The notes: generated by a model not told the origin, from the sequence alone. A stretch of 64,000 bases of DNA from Aquatica leii (GCA_035610365.1 CM069438.1:34961869-35025868); one strand, 5' to 3'; positions 28,150-37,713 are shown, counted from the first letter of the stretch. Numbers and translations are program-made.

Positions 28150-29170
28150 CGCAGATATTGTTGTATTTAGTCATTTTGATTTATTTTAGATTTTGTGTAA
28201 CACAACCATCTTGGTTATTCATTGCGATTACTAAAATTACAGTGAGTTGGAAACAATTGCTTTAAAACAAATGTGATTTAGATACGATTATTTTGTTATT
28301 GTTATTCAGGTCACTTTGGTTCATTGTGTTTTTGTTCTTTACCTGTCAAATTTGTTTTTGGATTTTTTTTTGTTTTTGTATTTGTTTTGGTTGTTGTTCT
28401 TTATTATATATAATTTGTTTTATTTTTGTTTTCTTGGGTTACTATGCTTCTTTATTAAATTTTCTTTGGTGTTTTTCTTTTATTTTTGTTTTAATTTTGT
28501 TTTTAGTATATATCTAATGCAAACTATTCTTTTTTAACGTAGTTATTTTTGGTGCTATGTGTAATTAACAATATTTTTGTATAATTGTTATGGTTGCTAA
28601 AATTTGAAACCAATTGCGTCAGATCAAAAAATTTTGTTTATGTTTTTATCTTTCTCAGGTAACTTTAGTTTATTATGTTCTTTATTGAAGTTGTTTTCGT
28701 ATTGTCTTTTTTTTGTATTGGTTTTGATTTGAGTTTAAGTATCTTTCTTATGGTTCCTTGTGGTCATTAAAATCTACGTTTCTTGAAACAATTGCTTCAG
28801 ATCAAAAATTATTGTTTTTCAAATGCGTTTGATTTGTTTTTATCTCTTTTAGGTCACTTTCGTTTATTATTCTTTTGTTCTGATTTATATTAGTAGTACA
28901 ATTTTCTTTTCTAAACGCAGGCTTTTTTGAATGTTCAATTAAAAATATTTTTGTATCGTTGTTTAGGTTATTTGTAATCATTAAAACATTTTTTTTTGTA
29001 TTCGTTTTGATCTGAAGTTGTATATGTTTGTATTTTTTTATGGTTTCTTGTGGTTATTAAAATCACTTTCAGATCTAAAAATGTATCTAGGATGCGTTTG
29101 TTTTGTTTTTTTTTCACAGGTCACTTTTCATTATTTTAGCTTTGTTTTTTATTGAATTTGGATTTTTGTT
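28150..29170 (+). repeat. divergent satellite block V2, copy 3 (right array edge)
   Basis: A truncated V2 block missing its first several hundred bases. Regular satellite joins it near 28,150 at sequence corresponding to about 16,005 of copy 2. It is the last recognisable satellite before unique sequence; matches to the family fade after about 29,170. Confidence 0.75.
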
Positions 29171-30647
29171 TTTGTTTTCAATTGGTGTTGATTTGTGTCA
29201 GTATTATGTTGTACAAAAAATCTTTTTGAATGCACTGTACTGAGTTTCTTCTGACTGTATTTGTTGTTTTTGTTTTTCGCAAAGTATTTTATGATTAGTA
29301 ATATAATTTTTAGCCCTGTTGTAGATAGTGCTCCATTTAATTTTTCAAATCGTAACCGATTTATTTCGAGATAATTTTTTGTCTGCCTACCGATTACGTC
29401 AGATCTAAAAATGCTTTTCTTGGATGTGTTTATTTTGTTTTGGTTTTTTTCATTTCACTTCTTGGTGTTTTTTCGGTTTTATCACACCTAACGTTCGCAG
29501 TACGTACCAAATGCTTGTTACAAATTTTTTGTGGATTTGTGGAAGTAAGTTTTTTTCTTTGTCTGTGATTATAGCTCTTCGTTTTTCTTCTGATTTTAAC
29601 GCTTAATTTTAAGATTAAAGATATTGTTCGAGGCATCTAGAAATAAAATATAATTAAGGTTATGTTAATGTTTTCTAATTTTTTACGTCTACCTAGATGC
29701 GTAACGATTGTTTTCATTGTAATTAGCGTAACCATTTTTAGTCGATGATTAATTAACAGTTAGACGAGAGGAAAAAAAACGCATTGAGGTTACGTTACGT
29801 TACAAATAGAAAACAATTGTCAGAATGATTTCGATTTAATATAAATTTGCTATTTCATCTGCTTTAAAACACGTCCCGCATAAAAATCCCGTTAGAAGTT
29901 TCGAAAGAAAATTATTTCCGTGTTTGCATGATTGTATAAAATTTTCTATTGAATTATTGGTTAATAACTTTTGGTTATATTTATGTTGCCTGTCTTATTT
30001 TGAATTTTATAATCGACTGCCATTTATAAATTACCGTCGTAGCTACTGCAGACACTGACAGCTTCTTCTGTGGATTACTTTAAGATTTTTTGTTGCTTAA
30101 TTGAAATCTTGTTCGTGCGTTTTGTGCATTACATTAGCATTGACGTTGTTCTTGAGAGTAATAATGGTACAAGAAGTGAAAGAAACTACATGCTCCAATT
30201 GCTTTGTTTTTCTTTTGCTGTCGGTCGTAACTCAGCGTTGCGTTAAAGATAAACAGATTTTTTGATGGAATCCAGAGCAACTGGTGCCTTCGATCAAAAA
30301 ATGAAAGGAGAAGAAGTCGCGTTAATAAATGTGATTGATTGATAACCGTATTATTAAAGCAAACAGCACTTCATGAAATTACTTTAATGTGTTATTTATT
30401 CATAAGTCATTCAATTACATTTAGCTGCACTTTTAATAATGGATATTAAATATTACGCTTTAACACGAAAGGAACGAGAATCTGACAAGTCGTGAGTCAA
30501 ACGATCGCGTGACTAATAAAAAAATCTATTTTCGCCGATGGAAAAATCGTTGCGCGTTTATAAAATTTTTGGAAAGAAAATGGCCGCGACAAAATAATCA
30601 AAACCTACTACGATTGTGTTTGTTGTTGACGTTGATTTTTGTTGCAG
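29171..30647. other. unique sequence upstream of the coding exon
   Basis: After a short transition the base composition becomes mixed and the satellite core disappears. The interval ends in a pyrimidine-rich tract and TTGTTGCAG at 30,639-30,647, a good 3' splice site. Upstream promoter, first exon and intron should therefore lie within or before this stretch, but I cannot place a promoter or first exon. No coding frame with recognisable similarity is visible. Confidence 0.5.
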
Positions 30648-30823
30648 GTCCATAGACTAAGGAACCAAAATCAAAAAAATAAAAAAAGAAGAATCCGCAG
30701 TATTAATAGAGTATTACTAGTTCCTAATAAAAGAACTTTAATTAATAATAATAGTAATAAAAATAAGAAAGAAAGAATTATTTAAATTGTAAAAATTAAT
30801 TTAAAAAACTTGTTTGCCTTAAA
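30648..30823 (+). other. 5' untranslated part of the coding exon
   Basis: Sequence between the predicted acceptor (AG at 30,646-30,647) and the ATG. It is A-rich with several stops. A TAA at 30,797 is in frame with the downstream ATG, which rules out an N-terminal extension through this exon. If the acceptor is not used, this is simply 5' leader on a longer first exon. Confidence 0.5.
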
Positions 30824-31255
30824 ATGTTCGTCCAAACGGATTTTAATAAATCAAACAATAATAATGATTTAAGTAGAGGTGCGCGTGAACAAATGACGGA
30901 TGGTTATGAGGAACTTTTCAAAGACTTAGATTTAATTTCGCGTTTTTGTATGCCGATTTGTTCGAGAGATAATGAGGTTCGCGAGGTTGCTTTAGACGTG
31001 ATATCAAAAACTGTTGAGGGATGGTTGGACGGGGTCGGTAGTCCCAAACATAGTCGGTTAGCTGAACGACGACGTTTACAAACTGCTTCAAATGGTTGTG
31101 CATGTTCGGACATCGTAGGGAACGGTGTTAACGACATCCCTAAAGAATATCTGGAACTCGTTACTCTACATTTGCCCATTATTTTAAGGTTATCGTTAAG
31201 TTGCCCTTTTGTCAACGTCAGGGAGAAATGCCAACATATCTTGGAAATTGTACAG
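30824..31255 (+). CDS. first coding exon of an unidentified helical (HEAT/ARM-like) protein
   Basis: A 144-codon open segment starting at an ATG with A at -3 and ending in phase 0 at CAG followed by GTAAGT. The N-terminus is Asn-rich and polar (residues about 8-14). From about residue 25 it reads as amphipathic helices: YEELFKDLDLISRFCMPI, then VREVALDVISKTVEGWLDGV. A basic loop (about 75-90) follows, then EYLELVTLHLPIILRLSLS and a Cys-containing helix. Pairs of helices with this spacing suggest a HEAT or armadillo-type solenoid, but that is an inference from pattern only and I do not recognise the family. Codon use and composition contrast sharply with the surrounding repeats. The frame continues past the donor to 31,354, but that extension is intronic. 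No later exon is recognisable in the window. Confidence 0.65.
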
Positions 31256-31261
31256 GTAAGT
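31256..31261 (+). other. 5' splice donor GTAAGT
   Basis: CAG|GTAAGT matches the metazoan donor consensus perfectly and sits where the coding character of the frame ends. It sets the exon end at 31,255 and implies an intron that may run beyond the right edge of the window. Confidence 0.7.
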
Positions 31262-31556
31262 CGCTATCGATCTAAGCCTGTTAACGATGCTTTTATATTT
31301 GTCTTTGTCCTGAATATACATTTCTACCTTCCTTATGTTCCACCGAATTTCTAGTGATTTTCTACAATGATAAACGAATGCCATTATTAAAATGACGGTT
31401 TAAGATAAATACAGTAATCTAACTTATCGACCCTTTGTTTCATGGCAAACTAGAATCAACTTTTTTTGTAATTATGATTGTATTATAACAACTTAAGAAC
31501 TTTTACAAAGTTTTGATGCTTTTTTCAATTTATACTAAGTACTGACACGTTCAGTA
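31262..31556. other. intron start, no feature seen
   Basis: AT-rich noncoding sequence between the donor and the first diverged repeat. I see no exon, RNA gene or repeat in it. Confidence 0.5.
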
Positions 31557-31609
31557 TTAAACTGAAGGACGAATAAACTTTTGGAGAACACTCGCAGTAG
31601 CAGGTTCCT

Positions 31610-32330
31610 TCACTTGTCGCCAAACTGTTATGTGCAGGTCTGACTGCACGCGCGTTGTCAAATATCGGGAGGATACATCAGTCAAAGAATAACTCAGGTG
31701 TCTCACGTCCAACTTTAAAGGGACATAACTTTGTCTCCATGAAAATTGCAAACGCTAGCTGGATGCTCAGTAAGCGAGCAGCAAGGATCTGACCTATACA
31801 GCGAATGGTTTTTACCAAAGCCTGTTAGCAGTTTCCCTCCCTTTGGCACGGCTTGGCTCCAAATTGTTGTGTATAGGTCTGACTGTACGCGCGTTGTCAA
31901 AAATTGAGAGAATAAATCTGTCACAGAATAACGCAGGTGTCCCCGTCTAACTTTACGTGGACTTCTAAGGCTGCCTCTTACCTAGACGAATGATGCAACG
32001 ATACCTCTAGAAGTTTTGTAAACCAAAAGACTAACTTTGGGTCGGTTTTTATCAAAGCCTACTAGCAGTTTTCCTTACCTTCACGTAGGTGTAGTCGCCG
32101 CATTTATGGCACGGCTTGGTGCTAAATTGCTGTGTGCAGGTCTGACTGTACGCGCGTTGTAAAAAATCAGGAGGATACATGCAACATCAAACATTAACGC
32201 AGGTGTTTCACATCCAACTTCACAGGGACATAAACCTCGTCTCGATCAAAAGGGCAAATGCTAGCTTGACACTGATGCTTAGTAAGCGAACGGAGCCATT
32301 ATCGATGTTTTTGGTTTTTTGGAGTGTCAA
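31610..32330 (-). repeat. three diverged direct copies of a ~250-bp repeat, possibly old LTR ends
   Basis: Copies begin near 31,618, 31,858 and 32,124. They share GTCTGACTGYACGCGCGTTGT, then a GGAGGATACAT-like segment, AACGCAGGTGT, a CCAACTT segment and, in copies 1 and 3, AGTAAGCGA. Read on the minus strand, each ends in ...CACARCA followed a few bases later by a TTTGGMRCCAAG-like sequence. This resembles an LTR end followed by a primer-binding site. Copies of decayed minus-strand LTRs are therefore possible, but no internal coding region supports it. Confidence 0.55.
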
Positions 32331-32606
32331 GCAAGAGATGTAACTGCCATATTAGAATTTTTTGAAGAATTAGATTATTCATCAAGAAATGAAACGTGAG
32401 CTAGATTTATACTGTCTTTCTAGCTACGAGAGGAACCGTAGGATCAAACATTTAGTTAAGAACTTACCTGAGGTCTGAACGCTTCTATGGCTGCATCTTA
32501 GCTAGACGAATGATGCAACAATACCACTAGAAGTTTCGTAAATCAAAAGACTACCTTTGTTGGGTCAACTATATTTTGCGAACGGTTTTTACCAAAGCGC
32601 ATTCGT
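31963..32606. repeat. pair of ~100-bp direct repeats
   Basis: The segment at 31,963-32,058, beginning TTCTAAGGCTGC, recurs at 32,483-32,600 beginning TTCTATGGCTGC. Both include TAGACGAATGATGCAAC and AGAAGTTTYGTAAA and end in GTTTTTAYCAAAGC. They interleave with the ~250-bp repeats, so the whole 31.6-32.6 kb block looks like a duplicated composite of about 520 bp. Confidence 0.6.
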
Positions 32607-33042
32607 GATAGAGAAGAAACTCGATAAATCGACCAGGAGCCGTAATCATCTCTAGACAGCTTACGTATTACCAGGGTCTTATAAACGGTAGGGCGACTAT
32701 CACGTTTAGATCTATTGGGACTGGGACTTTCAAAACACTGATACTTGCGGTAGAATAACATACATTTGTTTTATAAGTTATAATGTCCTTAGTGTATTGT
32801 GTTTTAGTTAATAATCGTGTAAAATAGTTCGAATAAATTAAGTTTTAAGTTTACAACAATTGATGTCAGGTGTGGGGTAATGTAATATTGCCGCTTTTCT
32901 TAAACAAACAAGTGATTAGATATTGAGTTCGCGTGTCTTTAAACTCCATAGTCATAACAATTAGTTTGTTTCAGTTCATTAAATTGTTTTATAAGTGCTG
33001 AATTAACCCATTAGGCAAACGAAATAAAAGAACAATGGTGAC
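32607..33042. other. no recognisable feature
   Basis: Mixed-composition noncoding sequence between repeat fragments. Short open stretches on either strand show no family signature. Confidence 0.5.
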
Positions 33043-33245
33043 AAGAAACTTTGTGATTAAAAAAAAGAACCCGAACAAACACAGGAAGATATTGAAGAAA
33101 TACTACGAGTAGTCCGTGCACAAGTACCTGGTAAAAGGGGAGCGATGACTTTGAACTGCGGTGAAGTAGGGGACGTACGACGACATCGTGTGGTGTTAGC
33201 ACGCTTGGATGGAAATCTCACCGGTGTACTTGCTAAGCATAGTAA
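33043..33245 (+). mobile_element. short fragment of the old Gypsy-like family
   Basis: The stretch around AAGAACCCGAACAAACACAGGAAG matches 44,645-44,680, where it follows a reverse-transcriptase LDLKSGY-like segment. The phrase GTGGTGTTAGCACGCTTGGAT recurs at 34,700 and in shorter form at 44,900. It is a diverged, frame-broken piece with no coding capacity. Confidence 0.45.
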
Positions 33246-33254
33246 ATTATTACT

Positions 33255-34100
33255 TTAGGTATAGGTGGCTGCACTTCGGGGCAGGTGAAAAATAGGGGTC
33301 ACGGCGGGGGTCTCGCAGGGGTCGGTTTTACAACCACTTTTGTGGAAGTTCTACTACGACGGGTTACTGAAGCTGGCGATGCCGGTTACGCAGACGACTC
33401 AGTGGTTTTAGTCGAGGGTAAAACCGCAGAACTGTTGTGGAAGAGCACAGAAGAAGGGATCTATAGGGTGGAGAGCTGGTTGAAGGATCCTGGTCTGTCT
33501 CTGACCACGGATAAAACCGAATTGGTTGTTCTGGTGTCCAACCAGACGAATGACGACTTGTCGATAAGGGTAGGCGAGTGGGTATCAAAAGTAGGAAGGC
33601 CTTGAAGTGGTTGGCGTGTGGATTGGAAAGAACGGTAGAGTGACTGAGCACGTAAGTCGTGTATGCGAGAAAGACGCGCCACAGGAGTTTTGGTTCCTAT
33701 TTCATAAGGAACGGAAAGAGAAGGGTGCATGTTGCGACGCGGGAGTGGATGATGTGGAACACGTTCTAGAGTGCCCCAGTTCGGATGGTGTTTTGAGTAA
33801 GATGGAAATGGAATTGTAGGAAAGACTGAAGGCGGATAACTTTCTGGAAGTTGATAAGGTAGGGAAAATGGGAAAAAATCGGCCGAGGGATTTGGGAAAT
33901 TATGAAAAAGAAAGTAGAAGAGGAAAATTGAGGATGACAGCAGGGTGAAAGTCGAGTGAACGAAGCCTTCCTCACCTGAAGTAACACCCAAAATGGTCTA
34001 CTCGGCGAGGAGCGGAAGGAGGTAGTTTTAGTTGGTATGTCCGTTTTTTAGGGAGACTACTGTGGTGTTTTGTGTTAATAAAAGGTTTTCACTTCCTGTA
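33255..34100 (+). mobile_element. R1-like non-LTR retrotransposon remnant (RT and C-terminal zinc motif)
   Basis: From 33,295 one frame encodes a GVSQGSVLQPLLW motif followed by YDGLL, the motif B region of R1-clade reverse transcriptases. A frame change near 33,388 leads to YADD at about 33,388-33,399 and the typical ESWLKDPGLSLTTDKTE helix region. A further frame (33,607-33,819) carries a CC-X7-H-X3-C zinc-knuckle-like C-terminus with EHVLECP. The part between RT and the C-terminus is deleted. A 3' tail with AATAAA lies near 34,078. Several frameshifts make it non-coding. The clade call rests on motif pattern, not a search. Confidence 0.75.
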
Positions 34101-34139
34101 AAAAAATTGTGAGTTGCTACTAAACCTCAGCTATGAATG

Positions 34140-34500
34140 GTCAGAGTTAAAATGTTGACCCAACAGTATCAAGATATGTTCGCGCTGAAAACTAGTTCTA
34201 AAGGAACATGATGAAACACAAAACTAATACCGGAGACGCTCGTCCGATATGACAACACACAAGTCATTTTTTTATGACAGAACGAGAAGAAATTGAAATA
34301 ATAACTGATATGGAAAGACAAGGTGTGATTAAAAGTCCATGTGGGTTTTCAGTAGTACTGATAAAGAAGATGCATCGATTAACCAGGTTCTGCGTAGATT
34401 ACAGTTGGTTTAACGAAGTGACCTTGAATTGACTATAGTCTAGATAAGTGTCCGAGTAGTTTTTTACGTTGGATTTGCGATCGAACGGATTCAGTCATTT
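34140..34500 (+). mobile_element. decayed Gypsy pol fragment (RT start), copy 1
   Basis: One frame encodes LTQQYQDMFAL, typical of the linker before Gypsy reverse transcriptase. A nearby frame has EIITDMERQGVI, an SVVLIKK segment and FCVDY followed by NEV, the conserved RT entry region. Stops and frameshifts interrupt it throughout. The family is the same as at 34,690-35,757 and 44,590-45,570 and differs from the intact element at 36,167-44,039. Confidence 0.7.
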
Positions 34501-34689
34501 GCTCTATAACACAAACCAGATTGGAATCTCTACTCTTACAGTGTGTTTTCAGAAGAGTGATTTGATGCTTCAGAAAACCTTTTGTGACTAATATGATTAA
34601 AATTAAAGGAAGAATAGATTTTTGAAGGCATTAAATAAGACCAGGGGAGAAGTTCTCAGATGTAAGACAAATTTGCTGACTTTGTATTG

Positions 34690-35140
34690 AAGGACTGAGA
34701 GTGTGGTGTTGGCACGCTTGGATGAAAATTTCCGAAAAAACTGCATTTGCGCTATTGAAGTAATGTAGTGCGATTTGGTTCAAAAAGGACTACTACAACT
34801 CTGAATGTCAACTCGGATTCAGTAACCTTGAAAAAGAAGATCGTGGTAGGCCAATGTATGCCAATATCTCAAATTGTGAAATGCGAGAATTCGACCAAAG
34901 ATCACCAAAGAAGTGTTCACAACAGCTATTAGACATCCTCTCTTCTAGTTAAAATGTTGGCCTAGTAGTATCAAGATATACTCGCACTGGAAAGTAGTTC
35001 TTAAGGAACATGATAAAACACAAAATTAATACTGCAGACGCTTGGCCGATAGGACAACAGGTTGAAGTTCTTAGATGTAAGACAAATTTGCAGAAGTCCG
35101 AATACGGGCAAACATCCGGATACATCTCCATTCAATCCTG
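34690..35140 (+). mobile_element. decayed Gypsy pol fragment (protease-RT linker), copy 2
   Basis: Contains NSDSVTLKKK-type linker sequence near 34,811-34,840. It is followed by a GTATCAAGATATACTCGCAC stretch parallel to copy 1, and by HKINTADAWPIGQQ near 35,016-35,060, matching the start of Gypsy RT domains. It then diverges. It is in tandem with copies 1 and 3, suggesting local duplication or nested insertions of one old family. Confidence 0.65.
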
Positions 35141-35379
35141 TGACTACCTTTTTGTTAGGAACTGCAAAGGCGTACAGCATCCTAACATAGTAGCAGTTGA
35201 AGCTTCCGTTTGTGGGTTTTGGACTTAGTTATAGGCGATCTATTCGAGAAGGTGTTACGTTTTCTGTAGACCAACAAACGCTCTTGTACTCGTACTTGTT
35301 CATTTACTTGCGTCAACGGACGAACTCTGTTGGTAGCGGAAACTGGTCCTTCTAGCGGTTTGAAAGTGCTGACCGTGTG

Positions 35380-35757
35380 CGTTCTAACACGCTTTGGTAT
35401 ATTGGTAAAATTACCATACCAGTAAGAACCCTGAATGTCAACTCGGATTCAGTAACCTTGAAAAAGAAGTTCGTGGTAGGCCAATGTACACGCCAGAATC
35501 TCAAATTGTGAGATGCGATAATTCAACCAAAGCTACATTGCGAAAGAAGTACCTACAACATCTATTAGACATCCTCACTTCTAAGTGTCAAAACCATGAT
35601 TATGACAAGCTGGTCAAAGTAGCTGAAGGTAGGCGGCTAGCTCAATACAATTCGGCGAGAGGATCGCAGATGATTCCCGGTGAGCTAATCAGACACAAAT
35701 TAAAAAGGCGCCAAAACGGTCGGAAACTATTAATTGCAGATACCGTTTAAATCTGTC
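35380..35757 (+). mobile_element. decayed Gypsy pol fragment (protease-RT linker), copy 3
   Basis: Encodes IPVRTLNVNSDSVTLKKK across 35,417-35,470, then VVGQC, the typical linker after a Gypsy protease. A frame shift leads into an 88-codon open segment (35,484-35,750) ending in a basic tract, which does not continue into RT. Stretches are nearly identical to copy 2 and to 45,011-45,190. Confidence 0.65.
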
Positions 35758-36162
35758 TAGCATTGATGTAGAATTACATATATACTAACAATTAAGAGTT
35801 CGGCAACACTCCATACATAAAATTACCGTAGTGCAGTATAAATCAATAGGTAATCGGAGAATTAAACTTTGATGCGAGGCGAATATAGCGAATTCGCAAT
35901 TAGATGCAAACTGCACGTAAAATAAGTTTAACTTGTAGTTGTACAAATAAATTTGCTTTAGTCCTACGTCGTACGTATTTTACGCTCGACACCCGTACAA
36001 GTTAATAGAGAATAACAGACGTCTACTCACGTTTGTTCAGACATTTCCGATTAGCTAATGTCATGTATATAACGTGGTATAAAAGTGCAAGAAAAAAATA
36101 ATTACATATACCATATAAGAAATACGTTGCTCGTAAGTCTAAACAGTGAATCATTATAACTG
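35758..36162. other. left flank of the young retrotransposon
   Basis: No coding signature. A TATATAACGTGGTATAAAAG stretch near 36,065-36,085 could be a relic promoter of an older LTR, but no paired LTR was found. Confidence 0.4.
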
Positions 36163-36166
36163 AATG
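36163..36166. repeat. target site duplication AATG (left)
   Basis: AATG immediately precedes the left LTR and recurs directly after the right LTR at 44,040-44,043. A 4-bp duplication is normal for Ty3/Gypsy integrases. Confidence 0.85.
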
Positions 36167-37035
36167 TGTTACAGCGACAATTTACTTTATTGTCCACAAA
36201 TTGTTGTCTTTCTTTTTTTTGTGTCTTAAAACTATTCTTAAATTACAGTTAATTCTACTCCTATTCTAAATTTGCATATTTCTTCGTTTGAATTTCCCTC
36301 TTTTGATTCTCTTTTCAAAAATGTTCTTATCACAGGAAGTGTGATTACTTTTGAATAGAACTAGGCTTTCCCCACAGTTCTTATCTTTAATTTTGTTTCC
36401 TTTTGACAATTGTGCATGGTGGTCTTGAGGTACTCGTTTAAACCTTATTTTGGGATTTATTCAAGCCATCCTGTTAAATTATGTGAATGTGGTCATTGGA
36501 ATTGTTAGTTTGAATATCGTACACCCATTTACACTCCAGATTTTCTGGGATTTGAGCACATTTGGTCAAAACCACTTTAAAGCCACCCACCACCTACGGT
36601 AAGATTTCATTAATTTCCACTTTTTTTAACTTTATTCATTTCATGTCTTTTAGGCTTTTTTGTTTTCGCTCCTCATTAAACTTCTAAACATAAAATTCAG
36701 TTTTGATAGTAAAGTATATGTTTCGAAGATATGCTATCGTACATCACCTTTTAAGTATCGGCTCTATTCTACCCGCAAACAGCTGCAGCGTGGCCAGAAG
36801 ATTACTCCGTTATTGCCACCAGGTAACAAAAACTAACCACAGGAACATCGTTACACCATCCGTCGAAGGAGATCGAGAGTGGCAACCCCTTATCGAACCA
36901 CTAAGCCAGGCACTTGAACCCACGTTTCCACCAAGGAGGTTCTCCTCTCGGTTGTATTTTCTCTACACAGGTCAGAGGGTTTTAGTTTTTACCTAATCTT
37001 AAGCGCGCAGATTAGAGGTTATGTTTACGATGTAA

Positions 37036-37041
37036 TATAAA
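37036..37041 (+). promoter_or_regulatory. possible LTR TATA box
   Basis: TATAAA-like sequence in the 3' third of the LTR, about 220 bp before an AATAAA signal. This is a plausible U3/R arrangement; the transcription start cannot be fixed. Confidence 0.35.
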
Positions 37042-37256
37042 AAAATATCCGTTTACCTGCGAAAGCTGATTATAAGTCGATTGTCGCTGTTACAAAGTAT
37101 TATTACCGTACGTGTCCCACATGAACGTTTTCTGTGTTTATTATAATTATTATATCTGCTATCAAACGAAAGTGCATTATATTTAATTTTTAGGTTAAGG
37201 TTAAGTAACTTAAATTAAGCATTAATTGTGTCGCGACTGCCGTCAACGGGAGCCGG

Positions 37257-37262
37257 AATAAA
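37257..37262 (+). terminator. LTR polyadenylation signal AATAAA
   Basis: AATAAA follows the TATA-like box; a second AATAAA lies at 37,627-37,632. The copies in the right LTR would end the element transcript. Confidence 0.4.
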
Positions 37263-37695
37263 ATTTGAATTTATTTATTTTCATGTAAATATTATGGAGA
37301 ATAATGCGGGACGCTTAGCTTATACGTTTTTTTAACTTAATGCGTACTATTTCGTCGCGGTTTTGCACGTATCGAAAGGCCTTACGAACGGAATACTCAC
37401 CGCTGACATTATTCAGTAACGACGCAGGTAATACTTGAGTGTCAATTATACGACACTTGCCCCGCACTATTGCGTTCCGATTTTTCGTGTTGTTTTTTTT
37501 AAAATAGGTTTGGTAATTTGATGATTTTTTTTTAATCTGGTTCTCTACGAAGGTAAATCATTTATTGTCGAGTTCTGTCTGGGTTATGGATAATAGTCGT
37601 ATCTAATTATTTCTTTTGTTTATATGAATAAATTAAGTTGACAGTAAGTTTGATTTCTTTTCCCCTTTTTGTCACGAGTTGTGTGGCAAAAAATT

Positions 37696-37713
37696 TGGCG
37701 CCCAACTTGACGG
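37696..37713 (+). promoter_or_regulatory. primer-binding site, tRNA-Lys-like
   Basis: TGGCGCCCAAC begins eight bases after the LTR. These eleven bases match the complement of the 3' end of a tRNA-Lys as used by many retroelements. The next bases (TTGACGG) diverge from the usual site, so the primer tRNA is an inference. Confidence 0.75.

Larger units (their letters stand above)
179..29170 (+). repeat. 29-kb T-rich satellite array with trimeric higher-order unit
   Basis: The array is built from related subunits. Most begin at a core close to CAATTGCGTCAGATTTAAAA and then run into T-rich sequence. Three types alternate: A (GTCAGATTCAAAAATGTCG), B (same start, then ATACCGTTTTTTGGATTTG) and C (TTGTCTCACATTTAAAAATA, then CGTTTCTTGGACTTG). 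In a clean stretch the AATT cores lie at 14,302 (A), 14,424 (B), 14,546 (C), 14,716 (A), 14,854 (B), 14,969 (C) and 15,134 (A). Subunits are thus 115-170 bp and the trimer is 414-418 bp. Orientation is constant throughout. The many short reading frames within it repeat with the satellite, are rich in Phe, Leu and Lys through base composition, and are not genes. Function is unknown. Homology between subunits is read directly from the sequence; exact identities were not computed. Confidence 0.95.
36167..37688 (+). repeat. 5' LTR (1,522 bp)
   Basis: Starts TGTTACAGCGACA and ends GTTGTGTGGCA, so it has the TG...CA termini. It matches 42,521-44,039 except for about three substitutions (near 36,591, 36,621 and 36,743) and length changes in T-rich tracts at about 36,620-36,680. 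An internal 97-codon frame without an ATG start is shared by both LTRs and is not supported as a gene. At 1.5 kb the LTR is long relative to the 4.83-kb internal region. Confidence 0.95.

Noticed and set aside
1526..29000. Dozens of short open frames on both strands in the first satellite
   Set aside because: They recur with the repeat, differ in length through indels, and their Phe/Leu/Lys-rich products follow from T- or A-rich DNA. No family signature or start context.
179..29170. CRISPR-like array
   Set aside because: Repeats are contiguous diverged subunits of over 100 bp with no unique spacers, in a eukaryotic context.
31256..31354. C-terminal extension of the host exon to the first stop
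   Set aside because: A perfect GTAAGT donor at 31,256 precedes it and the residues after it lose coding character.
33461..33991. 176-codon minus-strand frame
   Set aside because: Antisense of the R1-like remnant; Ser/Pro/Phe-rich shadow of the coding strand.
36703..36996. 97-codon frame in the 5' LTR (also at 43,054-43,347 in the 3' LTR)
   Set aside because: It starts at TTG, and its near-identity in both LTRs is explained by LTR copying, not selection. No known domain.
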